Shown: one piece after another, positions 50,894 through 61,622 of the stretch
How positions within the stretch are numbered: position 1 is the stretch's first letter
Layout: every line of letters starts with the position of its first letter
Assembly (NCBI RefSeq): GCF_016464385.1
Contig: NZ_JADMLH010000026.1
Coordinates: 37,942 to 101,941 of the forward strand
DNA length: 64,000 nucleotides
DNA from: Nucisporomicrobium flavum
Lineage (GTDB): Bacteria; Actinomycetota; Actinomycetes; Mycobacteriales; Micromonosporaceae
Direction of reading: 5' to 3'
Notes under the pieces: model-generated
Seen by the model: the letters and a program-made list of their open reading frames with translations, nothing else
Databases searched by the model: none
Told to the model about the DNA's origin: nothing
Made by a program: the position numbers and the translations under genes

Positions 50894-52068
50894 ACGGTTG
50901 GCTCGATCGGCTGGCCGCGCGCCGGCCACACGTGCTGCTCGCGATCACGCCGGGCGCAACGGCGGCGCGGCTGGCCACCGAGGACGCGCTCGTCGACGTC
51001 GGGGCGGTGGTGACGGCCAGTCCGGCGGACGCCGACGTCCTGGTGGTGGTCGGATACCCCGGCGAGGAGATGGCCGATGCGATCGGCGACGTGTGGCGGC
51101 AGTTGCCCGGTCCCCGCGTGCGGACGCAGGTGGTGGATCCGGCTGCGGCCGGCGCGGCGATCCGTGCGGCGGTCGCCGGGTTGTCCGGTGGCGGACAGCG
51201 GGCCGAGGCGCTCCGGCGCCACGACGAATGGCGGACCGGCGCAGATCACCGGAACGACGGCGACCCCGATGAATCTCCCGGCCACCGTGGTCACGCGGAG
51301 CACGGCGGCCACGGCGAGTCGATGCCGATGCCGGGCGGGCTGATGATGGCCGAGCGTGCCGACGACCGCGACGGCTTGAAGCTGGACGTGCTGGAGGTGA
51401 CCCTGGGTCCGGTGCTGGCGGACTGGCCGGCAGGTCTGGTGGTGACCGCCGCCGTGCAGGGTGACGTGGTGCGGAAGGTGGACGCCCGCGTCGTCGGCGC
51501 TGAGAGCACCGCGGTGCCGTCGTTCTGGGACGGCGCTGACGGCCGCCGCCGGGCGGCGGCCCATCTGGACTCGCTGGCCCGTCTGCTCGCCGTGGTGGGA
51601 TGGCCGGCCATGGCGCAGCGGGTGCGGGTCGTCCGCGACGCCGCCCTGGGGGCAGGGCCGGTGAGCGATGTCCGTTCCCGGCTCGCGGTGGTGGATCGGC
51701 GGTTGCGACGGTCGCGGACCTTGCGGTGGGCCACTGACGGGCTGGGCGTGTTGACGCCGCAGATGGCCCGGCGCCTGGACGTCACCGGTCCGGCGGCGCG
51801 GGCGGCGGACGACGGCGGGGACGTGACGGCGCGGTGGCGGTGCTGGCTGACCGACGCCGACGCGGTGCTGGCCGGCCGCGATCCGGGGCCCGCTGTCGGT
51901 CCGCGTGGCCGCGGCCGCGGGGACCGCACCGCGTCAGCAGCGCTGCTGGATGCGGCCTGCCGGCTGATGGTGGGTCTGGACCTGGCGGCGGCGCGGATCG
52001 TGCTGGCCTCGTTCGACCCGGATCCCGACGAGATCGCGGTCGCGGTGCCACGCCGGGTGGAGGACTGA
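50884..52068 (+). CDS. NuoB-like/NuoD-like hybrid without iron-sulfur ligands
   Basis: 394 aa, in the place where nuoB-C-D normally sit. Residues about 15-95 resemble the NuoB fold (HVLLAITPG, then PADADVLVVVGYPGEEMAD, DVWRQLPGP) but no cysteine for cluster N2 is present. A His-rich linker follows (HRGHAEHGGHGESMPM). The second half recalls NuoD/49-kDa (LDSLARLLAVVGW, RTLRWATDGLGVLTPQMAR, LDVTGPAARA) without the HPSTHG-type quinone-site motif. Only two cysteines occur in the protein. So it seems to be a structural dock on the membrane arm. The family assignment is inference from short motifs. Confidence 0.6.
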   Translation: MVVDGWLDRLAARRPHVLLAITPGATAARLATEDALVDVGAVVTASPADADVLVVVGYPGEEMADAIGDVWRQLPGPRVRTQVVDPAAAGAAIRAAVAGLSGGGQRAEALRRHDEWRTGADHRNDGDPDESPGHRGHAEHGGHGESMPMPGGLMMAERADDRDGLKLDVLEVTLGPVLADWPAGLVVTAAVQGDVVRKVDARVVGAESTAVPSFWDGADGRRRAAAHLDSLARLLAVVGWPAMAQRVRVVRDAALGAGPVSDVRSRLAVVDRRLRRSRTLRWATDGLGVLTPQMARRLDVTGPAARAADDGGDVTARWRCWLTDADAVLAGRDPGPAVGPRGRGRGDRTASAALLDAACRLMVGLDLAAARIVLASFDPDPDEIAVAVPRRVED

Positions 52069-52991
52069 TGTCGTACCCGGTGTGGACGGTGCCTGTCGCC
52101 GCCGTGGTGCTGATGAGCTTCACCGCCACCGCTGCGGTGCTGGACGCCGTCCTCGACTCCGCGAGGCGTGGCGGTGGCTGGCGTGAGCGGGTCGGTCGCC
52201 CGGTGTGGGAGGCGGCGCGTTTGTTGCGCCAGCGGAGGCGGACCACGGTGGCACCGGACGCGCTGCTGTGGCGTCTCGGTACGTCGGGTCCTCTCGTGGT
52301 GGCGTTGCTGATGGCGGTGGTCATCCCGCTGGGCGGTCGGGCGGTGACCGACCCTGTGGTGGGGGTGGTCTGGTTCAACGCCTTCGATGTGGCGTTGTGG
52401 CTGCTGTGGTGGTGCGCCGGTTGGGGCGCCAACAGTGTGTACGGGCTGGTGGGCGGTTACCGGTTCGTGGCGCAGGCGCTGGCGTACGAGCTGCCGTTGA
52501 TGTTCGCGCTGACGGCTCCGGCGGTCGCGGCCGGGAGCCTGCGCCTCAGCGAGGTGGTCGCGGCCCAGGACCGTGTGTGGTTCGTGGTATGGGCGCCGGT
52601 CGCCTTCCTGGTGTTCCTGCTGGCGGTGACCGGGTTCAGTGTGTGGGGGCCGCTGAGCTACCCGGCCGGGTGGGATGTCGCCGCGGGCGTGCTGGCCGAG
52701 CCGTCCGGGGTGGACCGGCTGCTGCTGCTCACGGGCCGGTACGCGTTGCTGGCGGCCGGCGCGGGGATGGCCACGGCCTTGTTCCTCGGCGGCGGGGCCG
52801 GACCGCTGTTGCCGGGCTGGCTGTGGAGCGGGCTGAAGATCCTCGCGGTGCTGGCCGTGTTGGTCGCGATGCGCCGACGGCTGCCGATCCTGCGGGCTGA
52901 CCGGGTGATGAAGCGGGCCTGGCTGGTGTTGCTGCCGTTGACGCTGGTGCAGCTGCTGGTGGTCTCCGTGCTGACTTATGGGGGGAGCTGA
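52068..52991 (+). CDS. nuoH: Complex I subunit H-like protein
   Basis: 307 aa, about eight helices. NuoH landmarks: ANSVYGLVGGYRFVAQALAY then ELPLMFALTAPAVAAGSL, and a late Arg-containing segment (MRRRLPILRADRVMKRAWLV) equivalent to the PR-R-D-Q motif but altered. Forms the proximal quinone-channel part in real complex I. Its ATG shares one base with the previous stop. Confidence 0.87.
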   Translation: MSYPVWTVPVAAVVLMSFTATAAVLDAVLDSARRGGGWRERVGRPVWEAARLLRQRRRTTVAPDALLWRLGTSGPLVVALLMAVVIPLGGRAVTDPVVGVVWFNAFDVALWLLWWCAGWGANSVYGLVGGYRFVAQALAYELPLMFALTAPAVAAGSLRLSEVVAAQDRVWFVVWAPVAFLVFLLAVTGFSVWGPLSYPAGWDVAAGVLAEPSGVDRLLLLTGRYALLAAGAGMATALFLGGGAGPLLPGWLWSGLKILAVLAVLVAMRRRLPILRADRVMKRAWLVLLPLTLVQLLVVSVLTYGGS

Positions 52992-52992
52992 C

Positions 52993-53529
52993 ATGCGACT
53001 GGTGGCGTTTCTGGCTTTGAGTCTGGCGGCGGTGGGGGCCGGGATCGCGGTGTTTGTGGTCGATTCGATGGCCCGGGCGACCGTCGCGCTCGCGGCGTCG
53101 TTCGTGGCGGTCGGCGCGGTGATCCTGCTGCTCGACGCCCCGTACCTCGGGGTGATCACGATCCTCATGATGCTGATGGAGATGGCCGTCATGGTCGTCT
53201 TCATGATCATGTACATGATGAACCCGGCAGGGCTGATGCCGATGTCGATGGTGCACAACAAGCGTGGCGCGCGGGCCATCTCGATCGGCATGTTCGGGCT
53301 GCTGGCGGCCGGTGTGGTGATGACGCCGTGGCCGCAGCGTCGCGGCCGCGTGCCCGCCGACCCGACGCATGCCCTGGGCGAGGCGATCATGGGGTCGAAG
53401 ATGCTGGTCATGATCGCGGTGTCGGCGGTGCTGTTCGCCACGATCGTGTCGGCGCTGGTGCTGGCCACCGGACGCGGCCGCTATGACCCGCCGGAGCCGG
53501 CGGCACCGACCGGTGAGGCCGGCTCATGA
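52993..53529 (+). CDS. nuoJ: Complex I subunit J-like protein, unusually Met-rich
   Basis: 178 aa, five helices. The conserved helix 3 region reads ITILMMLMEMAVMVVFMIMY followed by MMNPAGLMPMSMVHNKRG, with about twelve methionines in under forty residues, far more than common NuoJ. The key glutamate of the pi-bulge helix is kept (LMEMAVM). The rest (MGSKMLVMIAVSAVLFATIV) is typical. Confidence 0.83.
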   Translation: MRLVAFLALSLAAVGAGIAVFVVDSMARATVALAASFVAVGAVILLLDAPYLGVITILMMLMEMAVMVVFMIMYMMNPAGLMPMSMVHNKRGARAISIGMFGLLAAGVVMTPWPQRRGRVPADPTHALGEAIMGSKMLVMIAVSAVLFATIVSALVLATGRGRYDPPEPAAPTGEAGS

Positions 53530-53831
53530 CGCTGGAGATGTGCCTGCTGCTGGCCGCGGCGCTGTTCTCGGTCGGCCTGTACGGCGCGCTGAGTCAGCAG
53601 GCGGTCGTGATGGTGATGATGGGTCTCGAGCTGATGATCAACGGCCTGGTCGTCGCCGGGGCCGCGTTCTGGTACTTCCTGTCTCCGGCCCGCGCGGACG
53701 GGCAGGTGCTGGTGCTGGTGGTGCTGGCGGCGATGACCGTGGAGATGGCGATGGGCTTCGCCGTGACGACGTTGTTGTTCCGCGCCAAGGATGTGGACAT
53801 GACCGATATGGCGGGGGAGCTGCGCCGATGA
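53526..53831 (+). CDS. nuoK: Complex I subunit K-like protein
   Basis: 101 aa, three helices, both channel glutamates present (MMGLELMINGLVV and AAMTVEMAMGFAV). ATGA overlaps on both sides. Full length. Confidence 0.9.
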   Translation: MTLEMCLLLAAALFSVGLYGALSQQAVVMVMMGLELMINGLVVAGAAFWYFLSPARADGQVLVLVVLAAMTVEMAMGFAVTTLLFRAKDVDMTDMAGELRR

Positions 53832-55678
53832 CCGCGGTGCTGTGGACACTGGTCACCCTGCCCGCCACGGCCGGTGCCGTGCTGGCGCTCGGCGGACGCG
53901 GGGCCGGCCGGGCCGCTCCGGCCGTCGGGGTGTTCACCGCCGCCGCCGTTCTGGTGCTTGCGCTCGGTGCGGCGTGGACGCGGCCCGCGGTGAGCGTCCC
54001 GTTCGTGGCCGGCGCCGCTTTCGCGTTGAGGGTCGACGGGCTGGCCGCTGTGACAGTCGTGGCGGTCGCCGCGGTGTCCCTGCTCGTGCTCGTCTTCTCC
54101 GTGGGAGACGTCCGGTCCGGGCGCGCCCGGTTCTTCGGCCTGATGCTGGTGTTCGTGGCAGCCGTCCTGCTCACCACGACCGCGGCAACGCTGCCGGCGT
54201 TGCTGCTGGGCTGGGAGGTCATGGGTGCGACCTCGTACGGGCTGATCGCGTTCGTCTGGCGCGACCCGGACCGTCTGGCCGCCGGCACGACCGCGTTCTT
54301 GACCACCCGCCTCGGTGATCTGGGCCTGTACCTGGCCGCCGGGGCGGCGCTGGCGGCGGGCGCAGGCCTGGGCCTGGACCAGCTGGTACAGCTGCCCGGC
54401 CCGTGGCGGGAGGTGGTGGCGGCCGGGGTGCTGACGGCGGCGCTGGGCAAGGCCGCGCAGCTGCCCTTCTCGTTCTGGCTGTCCAAGGCGATGCTCGGCC
54501 CCAGTCCGGTGAGCGCGTTGCTGCATTCGGCGGCGATGGTGGCGATGGGCGGCTATCTGCTGCTGCGGCTGCACGCGTTGCTGGCCGCCACGGCGTGGGC
54601 GGCTGCCACAGCAGCGTGGGTAGGAGCGATCACGGCGCTCGTGCTCGGTGTCGTCGCGGTGGGCCAGTCAGACCTCAAGCAACTGCTCGCCGCGTCGACC
54701 GCGGCGCAGCTCGGCTTCGTGGTGCTCGGCGCGGCGACCGGCGGTGTAGCCGGTGGCGCCGCGCATCTGATCGGGCATGCGGCCACCAAGGCGCTGCTCT
54801 TTCTCGCTGCCGGGGCGTGGCTCACCGCGCTGGGTACGCGGCAGCTGGCTGCGCTGCGGGGCGCCGGCCGCCGCTACCGGTGGGTCGGCGTGGTGTTCGC
54901 GGCCGGGGCGGTGTCGCTCGCGGGGGTGCCGCCGCTGGCGTTGTGGGCGACCAAGGACGAGGTGCTCGCAGCGACGAAGGAGTACTCGTGGCCGCTGTAT
55001 GTCGTCTCACTGATCGCGGCGGCACTGTCGGCCGCTTACGCCGGTAAGGCCCTGGGGTTGGTGCTACGGCCGCTGCGCGCCGACGCGCCCGCAGGCTACG
55101 ACACCGAGGACCGTGGCACCCGCCATATCGGGGCATGGCAGAAGATCCCGCTGATGGTCCTCGCTGTGGGCGCCGTGCTGCTGGAACTGCCGGCACTGCC
55201 ACCGGTTGCGGCTTCCTTCGAACGGCTGCTCGGTGTACCGGCGCAGCCGTCGGCGACCGGCGTCGCGATGGCCCTGTCCGGTGGCCTGGCCGTCGTCGTG
55301 CTGGTGGTCGCGGTCCTGCTCGCGCCGCGCTTGCCGGCGCCCGGCTGGACGCGCGCCTGGCTGGGTCTGGCGGCCGCCGCCGATCGCGGCGTCGTGCGCC
55401 CGGTGCTGGCGCTGTCGCGTGGCCTGGCGGCCTTCGACGACCGGGTGCTCGACCGCGCCGTGATGGCGGTGGCACCGGCCGGGCGCCGTACGGCCGCCGT
55501 GTTCGCCCGGCTCGACGATGCCGGGCTCGACGGTCTGGTGACGCGGATCGCCGCCGGTGCGCGCCGGTTCGGGGAGTTGGCACGATATCCGCAGACCGGC
55601 CAGGTGCACCAGTACTACGCCCAAGCCGTCGTGGTCCTCGCGGCTGCCGCTGCTCTGCTGCTGCTCCTGGTGAGGTGA
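53828..55678 (+). CDS. nuoL: Complex I subunit L-like antiporter protein
   Basis: 616 aa. Proton-path residues kept: Glu in LLGWEVMGATSYGLIAFVWR, Lys in GKAAQLPFSFWLSKAMLGPS, His in SALLHSAAMVAMGGY and Lys in VGQSDLKQLLAAS. The long lateral helix and terminal anchor (VVVLAAAAALLLLLV) are present at the C-terminus. Starts at the nuoK stop (ATGA). Confidence 0.9.
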   Translation: MTAVLWTLVTLPATAGAVLALGGRGAGRAAPAVGVFTAAAVLVLALGAAWTRPAVSVPFVAGAAFALRVDGLAAVTVVAVAAVSLLVLVFSVGDVRSGRARFFGLMLVFVAAVLLTTTAATLPALLLGWEVMGATSYGLIAFVWRDPDRLAAGTTAFLTTRLGDLGLYLAAGAALAAGAGLGLDQLVQLPGPWREVVAAGVLTAALGKAAQLPFSFWLSKAMLGPSPVSALLHSAAMVAMGGYLLLRLHALLAATAWAAATAAWVGAITALVLGVVAVGQSDLKQLLAASTAAQLGFVVLGAATGGVAGGAAHLIGHAATKALLFLAAGAWLTALGTRQLAALRGAGRRYRWVGVVFAAGAVSLAGVPPLALWATKDEVLAATKEYSWPLYVVSLIAAALSAAYAGKALGLVLRPLRADAPAGYDTEDRGTRHIGAWQKIPLMVLAVGAVLLELPALPPVAASFERLLGVPAQPSATGVAMALSGGLAVVVLVVAVLLAPRLPAPGWTRAWLGLAAAADRGVVRPVLALSRGLAAFDDRVLDRAVMAVAPAGRRTAAVFARLDDAGLDGLVTRIAAGARRFGELARYPQTGQVHQYYAQAVVVLAAAAALLLLLVR

Positions 55679-55680
55679 CG

Positions 55681-57161
<1,481 letters not shown>

Positions 57162-57165
<4 letters not shown>

Positions 57166-58574
57166 ACGAGAAGCCCCTGGCGCTGCTGCCGGAGATTCTC
57201 CTGCTTGTCGGGGCGGTCGCCACCCTGGTGTGCGGATCGTTCCTGCCCCGCCACCGGCAGGGCATCGCGGGAGTCCTTTCCGCTCTCGCGCTGGCGGGCT
57301 CGATCGCTGTGGCGGTCGTCGGCCGTGCCGACCAGACCGTGTACGACCACACGTACGCCATCGACGTGGCGACCAGCACCGCCCGCGTGGCCGCGCCCGC
57401 GGCGGCCCTGATGGTCATCGCCCTGGCGACCGCTCGGGTCGCCGGGGACCGCCGGCAGAGCGAGTTCTATGTTCTGGTGCTGCTGGCCACCCTCGGTGCG
57501 GTCCTCATGGCAGGCGCATCCGACCTGATCCTGCTCGCCGTCGGATACCTGCTGGCGACCATCCCGCTGTACGGGCTGGCAGGCTGGGGCCGCGACGCCC
57601 GCGGGGGAGAGGCGGCGTTGAAGCTGTACCTGATGGGGGCGCTCGTCGGTGTGATCATGCTGGTTGGCGTGAGCCTGCTCTACGCCGGTGCCGGCGGGAC
57701 CGGCTACCGGCAGCTGGCAGCCGGCCTGCCCGCCGCACCGGGCGGCGTGGTAACCGTCGGAATCGTGGCGGTGCTGGCGGGGCTGATGTTCAAGGCCGGC
57801 GCCGCACCCGTGCATTTCTGGGTCCCGGACACCGTGCAGGGCGCCACCACCGGCGCAGCGGCGCTGCTGACGACGGTGCCGAAGATCGGCGCCCTGATCG
57901 CGGCGTACCGCCTGGTCGAGGTGGTGCCGTCCGGCAGCGGCTGGCCGGCGTTTCTGGCGGCCGTCGCCGCGGTCACCATGGTGCTGGGCAACTTCGCGGC
58001 GTTCGGGCAGACGTCGGTGCAGCGACTGCTGGCGTACTCGACCATCAGCCAGGTGGGTTACCTGCTCATGGCCGTCGCGGTCGCCGGCACGGGCGGTCGG
58101 GCTCTGCCGGCGCTGCTGGCCTATCTGATCGGGTACGCGGTGACCAACATCGGCGCCTTCGCCGTGGTGGCCGCATCTCCGGGCCGTGACACCCTGGACG
58201 GGTATCGCGGGTTGGCACGCCGTCGGCCGATGCTGGCCGCGGCCCTGGTGGTCTGCCTGCTGGGACTCGTCGGAACCCCGCCCACCGCCGTCTTCGTCGG
58301 CAAGGTCGCCGTCTTCAGCGCCGCCTGGGAGGGCGGTCTCGCCTGGCTCGTGGTGCTGGCCGCGATCAACACTGTCGCAAGCCTGTACTACTACCTGCGG
58401 TGGCTGGCTCCCGCGTTCTCGGCGGCACCGGCCGCCTCGTCCGAGGAATCGAAGGGGCACAGCAGCGCCCGGGCCGCCTCGATCGTGGCGGCCTGCGCCG
58501 GCGCCGGCACCGTTCTGGCCGGCACACTGGGCGGCCTGCTGGTCGACATGGTCAGCGGGACGCTCGTCCGGTAG
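57162..58574 (+). CDS. nuoN: Complex I subunit N-like antiporter protein
   Basis: 470 aa. LMFKAGAAPVHFWVPDTVQG and ALLTTVPKIGALIAAYR keep the channel lysines; FGQTSVQRLLAYSTISQVGY matches the family. Helix 5 region LLAVGYLLATIPLYGLAGWG has no obvious channel Glu. Last gene of the operon; GTG start. Confidence 0.88.
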
Positions 58575-58974
58575 CCGTCATCACCCGATCGTCAATCCGC
58601 CGCTCCAGCCGCGGTGGCCCCTATTCATGCCCGGGCGTACGCCGAACATGACAGGTTGATGACCGCCTTCGATCTGTTCGATGACGTACCTCGAGGACCC
58701 ACGCGACAGAAACGTATAAGAATGGATTTGTCGGCCCGGGAGCGGCGGTCGCCTTGTGTAGCGTCCCTGGGCGGGGCTGGCGGAAGCCTGAGTGCTGAGC
58801 CGCGAGACCTGAAGGCGAGAGGGCGATGCGGGAACCAGCCGGTACCCCGGCGTCCGGCGCAGGACGGAGCAGTTCGGCGCCGGTGTCCTCGCGGGACCGG
58901 TGGAGATTCGACGCACGTCGACCCTGGTGCGGAAAGCCCGACAACGTACTTACACGAACGGAAAAGAGCCGACC
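58575..58974 (+). other. 400-bp gap: repeat H, -10-like box and a structured leader
   Basis: No gene supported. Holds direct repeat H (58648-58664), a TATAAG hexamer at 58715-58720 with no clear -35, and about 240 bases of GC-rich sequence with several possible stems (CGTCC/GGACG at 58851/58862, CCGGTGTCC/GGACCGG at 58880/58894) before the remnant gene. No known riboswitch class could be matched by eye. Confidence 0.5.
58648..58664 (-). promoter_or_regulatory. 11-bp direct repeat (site H): GGTCAT-N5-TGTCAT, no clear target
   Basis: TGAC at 58649 and 58660 on plus. Points back toward nuoN, so the gene it served may be lost, or it acts in reverse orientation on the remnant at 58975. Confidence 0.35.
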
Positions 58975-59253
58975 ATGCTCAGAAGAACGCTGGCCGTGCT
59001 GTGGTCTCCGCGCTGCGCGCAGGCGCTCTCCACCAGCCAGGCGGACGCCTATCTCGGCAACTGGTGGCCCAGTCAGCAGGAGACGTTCCAGCCGGTGCTC
59101 GACAGCGGCAAGGCCGAAGTGATCGGCACGGTGCTCACGGGCACGCAGTACGCTCCGGCCGTGCCGGGATACGTCACCGACAAGCTGGGCATCACGTCGC
59201 TGGCTGATCTCGACGCTCATGCCGACCCTTCCCTCGGGCGGCGGTTCGCCTGA
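58975..59253 (+). pseudogene. Remnant of a glycine-betaine/osmoprotectant ABC substrate-binding protein (OpuAC/ProX-like)
   Basis: A 92-codon frame. After about ten start-like residues (MLRRTLAVLW) it jumps to ALSTSQADAYLGNWWPSQQE, then VLDSGKAEVIGTVLTGTQYA and VTDKLGITSLADLDAHADP, the central segment of the OpuAC substrate-binding fold (tryptophan-box region). The signal peptide and first lobe, and everything after DLDAHADP, are missing. So it looks like a deletion product with both flanks lost. Identification from memory of the family. Confidence 0.6.
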
Positions 59254-59386
59254 GCCCAGGAATACCGATGCTGGTGGCGATCCGCGGTGGGATGACCGGG
59301 TACGGCGGGTCCGCCGAACCCGATCTGTCGGTCTCACCACGACGCCACGCGACCATCCGTTTTCGCCATCGAGGGCAGGGACATCC

Positions 59387-59659
59387 ATGTCGTTCACCAG
59401 CCTCATCACCGCGGCGGCCGTTGGCATAGCGGTCGGGTTCGCCGTGGGTATCAGCGTGTCCGTGCGGCGCGGCCTGCCGCTGTGGCTGCCGCCGGCAATA
59501 GGCGCTGCCGCGGCGGTCTGCGGCACCGTCGCGGCCTGGCTCGCCGGGGCGCCAGTCGGCAGCCTGCCGCTGGACCTCTCGATGCAATTCTTCTTCGCCG
59601 CTACCGGCGTGGCGGTGATGCTGGCCAGGACGCAGCGGCGCCCGGACCCCGGGCGGTAA
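59387..59659 (+). CDS. Small two-to-three-helix membrane protein (paralogue 1)
   Basis: 90 aa: FTSLITAAAVGIAVGFAVGI, LWLPPAIGAAAAVCGTVAAW and MQFFFAATGVAVMLARTQRR. Homologous over its length to 61190-61486 and to the remnant at 48585. No named family. No good ribosome site (GAGGGCAGGGACATCC precedes the ATG). Confidence 0.65.
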   Translation: MSFTSLITAAAVGIAVGFAVGISVSVRRGLPLWLPPAIGAAAAVCGTVAAWLAGAPVGSLPLDLSMQFFFAATGVAVMLARTQRRPDPGR

Positions 59660-59682
59660 CCCCGGTGTCGTCCGCCATGTGC

Positions 59683-60818
59683 CTATCCGCTCGCGGACTT
59701 CGCCACCGGCTGGGCCGGCCGCGGTTCATCGCCGGCGGTTGCAGGCTCCGCTGATTGCTTGTCCGGCTGCCGGCCACCGTCGTCGCGGTAGCCGAGCACG
59801 GCGTGATAGATCACCGCGCACAGCGGTACGGCGATGAGGGCTCCGGCGACGCCCGCGACGAGAGTGCCCGCCGTGACTGCCAGCAGAGTGATCACCGGGT
59901 GCAGTTGGATCGCCCGGCGCATCACCACCGGCTGCAGCAGGTTGCCCTCCACCTGCTGGACAATCACCACGACCGCCAGGACGATGAGGGCGTCTCGTGA
60001 TCCGTTGGTGACCAGCGTTACCAGCGCTGCGGCGGCGCCGGCCACGGTCGCACCGATGATCGGCACGAACGCTGAGATGAAGGTCAGCAGGGCCAGGGAC
60101 AGCGCGAGCGGGACCTGCAGGATGAACAGGGCCGCGCCGATGCCGATGGCGTCCACCGCTGCGACGGCTGCGGTGCCGTGGGTGTACGACATGAGCGTCT
60201 GCCAGCCCGATCGGCCGGCACGGTCGATGCGCCCGGCTCGTGATGCCGGCATCCGGTGCATCATCCAGGACCACATCTGTTCGCCGTCGCGCAGGAAGAA
60301 GAACAGCAAGAACACGGCGAGCAGCGCTGAGGCCAGGATCTCCGCGGCGCTGGTCGCTCCGGCGACAGGGCTGGGCAGTGCCTGCCGGACGGCGTCCGCC
60401 ACGCCGTTGGTGATCTCGTCCAGGCGGCGGGCGTCCAGGCCCGGCAGGGTGTCCAGCGCGGTCTGCCTCAGCCGGTCGAGACCCTCGACGACCTGACTCT
60501 GCAGATCATCGAGCTCGGAGGTGGCACGCCGCCCGATGAGGTACGAGGCTCCGCCAGCAAGGTGAGCAGACCGACGACGGTGGTCAGCGCGGCGACTGTC
60601 GCCGGCAGATGCCACCTCTTCAACCGCATGGTCAACGGGGCGATGAGCGCCGTCAGCAGCAGGGCCGCGATGATCGCCATGGTCATCGGAGCCAGGCTCG
60701 CCAGGATCCGCGCGGTCACGTAGGCCGCGACCGCGAGCACGAGCACTGCGGCGACGGTCCTGGCGGCATGGATCAGGGGTCTCGACGACGATGCGCGTCC
60801 GTCGCTCCGCAACAGCAT
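59683..60818 (-). pseudogene. AI-2E/PerM-family transporter with a one-base frameshift
   Basis: From ATG 60818 (GGAGGAG upstream) the frame gives MTMAIIAALLLTALIAPLTM and VAALTTVVGLLTLLA, then derails near 60550. The other frame continues exactly where expected: GASYLIGRRATSELDDLQSQ, then LLAVFLLFFFLRDGEQMW, FVPIIGATVAGAAAALV and GNLLQPVVMRRAIQLHPVIT to the stop at 59683. One G is missing in CTGGCGGAGCC. Joined, it would be a normal AI-2E family membrane protein of about 378 aa. Either a recent pseudogene or a sequencing error in a G run. Confidence 0.75.
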
Positions 60819-60889
60819 GAGCTCTCCTCCGCCTCGGCACGCGACGAGCCGGACGGGCCGTCGTCATGCAGGGCGCTACCTCCTGTCGC

Positions 60890-60914
60890 GTACCCACCCC
60901 GTTGCGTTCGAAGC
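60890..60914 (-). promoter_or_regulatory. Possible SigB/SigF-like promoter for the AI-2E gene
   Basis: Minus strand GCTTCG, 13 bases, GGGTAC, about 70 bases upstream of the ATG. Confidence 0.35.
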
Positions 60915-60921
60915 ACCCGAG

Positions 60922-61089
60922 TCACCGGCCGCGTCGGGTGCGCGGCGCAGCGAGAGCGCCCATGACGAGGGCGACGACCAGCAGCGCTGCGCCGATGAGG
61001 ATCAGAGCGCCGACGGAGAGCAGGACCCCCAGAGCGGCGACGACCGCTCCGGCGACGGCGAGAGTGACGAGGAAGATGCGCATGAACAT
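60922..61089 (-). CDS. 55-aa membrane protein
   Basis: Short frame MFMRIFLVTLAVAGAVVAAL continuing with VLLSVGALILIGAALLVVAL and an Arg-rich end (APRTRRGR). Two hydrophobic helices with small residues, positive C-terminus. GCGGAG lies 7-8 bases upstream of the ATG. Probably a real small membrane protein; no family recognised. Confidence 0.55.
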   Translation of the reverse strand: MFMRIFLVTLAVAGAVVAALGVLLSVGALILIGAALLVVALVMGALAAPRTRRGR

Positions 61090-61189
61090 GATGGTCTCCG
61101 CATGCGGTTGAACGGTGTGCCGGCGTATCGCCCGCGGCGCCGCCTCGAGACTCGGGAACGCAGGATTCCTGCGCCGCTCGGGACAGCGG

Positions 61190-61486
61190 TCACCGCGAGC
61201 CTCCCGGGTCGTAGCGGTGACCCGGCGTGCGTCGCTCCGCGGTTCCGGCGACGAGGCTCACCGCCGCTGCGGCGAAGATCCCTTGCAGCACCAACTCCAC
61301 CGGGGTCACGCCGGAGGTGTCGATGCCGGCGATGCCGGCGATGACGGAGCCCAGCATCGCCGCGCACATGGCCACGGCCAGGGGCACCCAGAAGGGCAGG
61401 CGGCGACCGGCTGGGACCGACCATCCACCGCAGAAGCCCACGACGACGCCCAGAGCCACGGCAGTGAACAGGCTGCTGAGGGTCAT
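61190..61486 (-). CDS. Small membrane protein (paralogue 2)
   Basis: 98 aa: LSSLFTAVALGVVVGFCGGW, FWVPLAVAMCAAMLGSVIAG and TPVELVLQGIFAAAAVSLVA then GTAERR. Paralogue of 59387 and of the remnant at 48585. Direct repeat I lies 95 bases upstream. In both loci (48.6 and 61.5 kb) a PRC-barrel gene precedes it, so the pair was duplicated together. Confidence 0.7.
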   Translation of the reverse strand: MTLSSLFTAVALGVVVGFCGGWSVPAGRRLPFWVPLAVAMCAAMLGSVIAGIAGIDTSGVTPVELVLQGIFAAAAVSLVAGTAERRTPGHRYDPGGSR

Positions 61487-61580
61487 GGGCGGGATCCTTC
61501 ACGTGTGGTGCTCCCGCGGAGCGCGGACCGGCGGTACATCTCAACGTGCCGCGCGAACTCGTCAGAACCTGCCCAGCGGC

Positions 61581-61597
61581 ATGACAGTCGGATGACA
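61581..61597 (-). promoter_or_regulatory. 11-bp direct repeat (site I): TGTCAT-N5-TGTCAT
   Basis: TGAC at 61582 and 61593 on plus; upstream of the small membrane protein gene. Identical to site E over about 21 bp. Confidence 0.55.
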
Positions 61598-61622
61598 AAC
61601 GGACGGTGGGCCGAGGTGGCGC

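Noticed and set aside
58725..58974. Known riboswitch (c-di-AMP, cobalamin, SAM types)
   Set aside because: Short look-alikes such as GGGAACC and GAGACCTG were seen, but none of the conserved cores of these classes could be aligned by eye.
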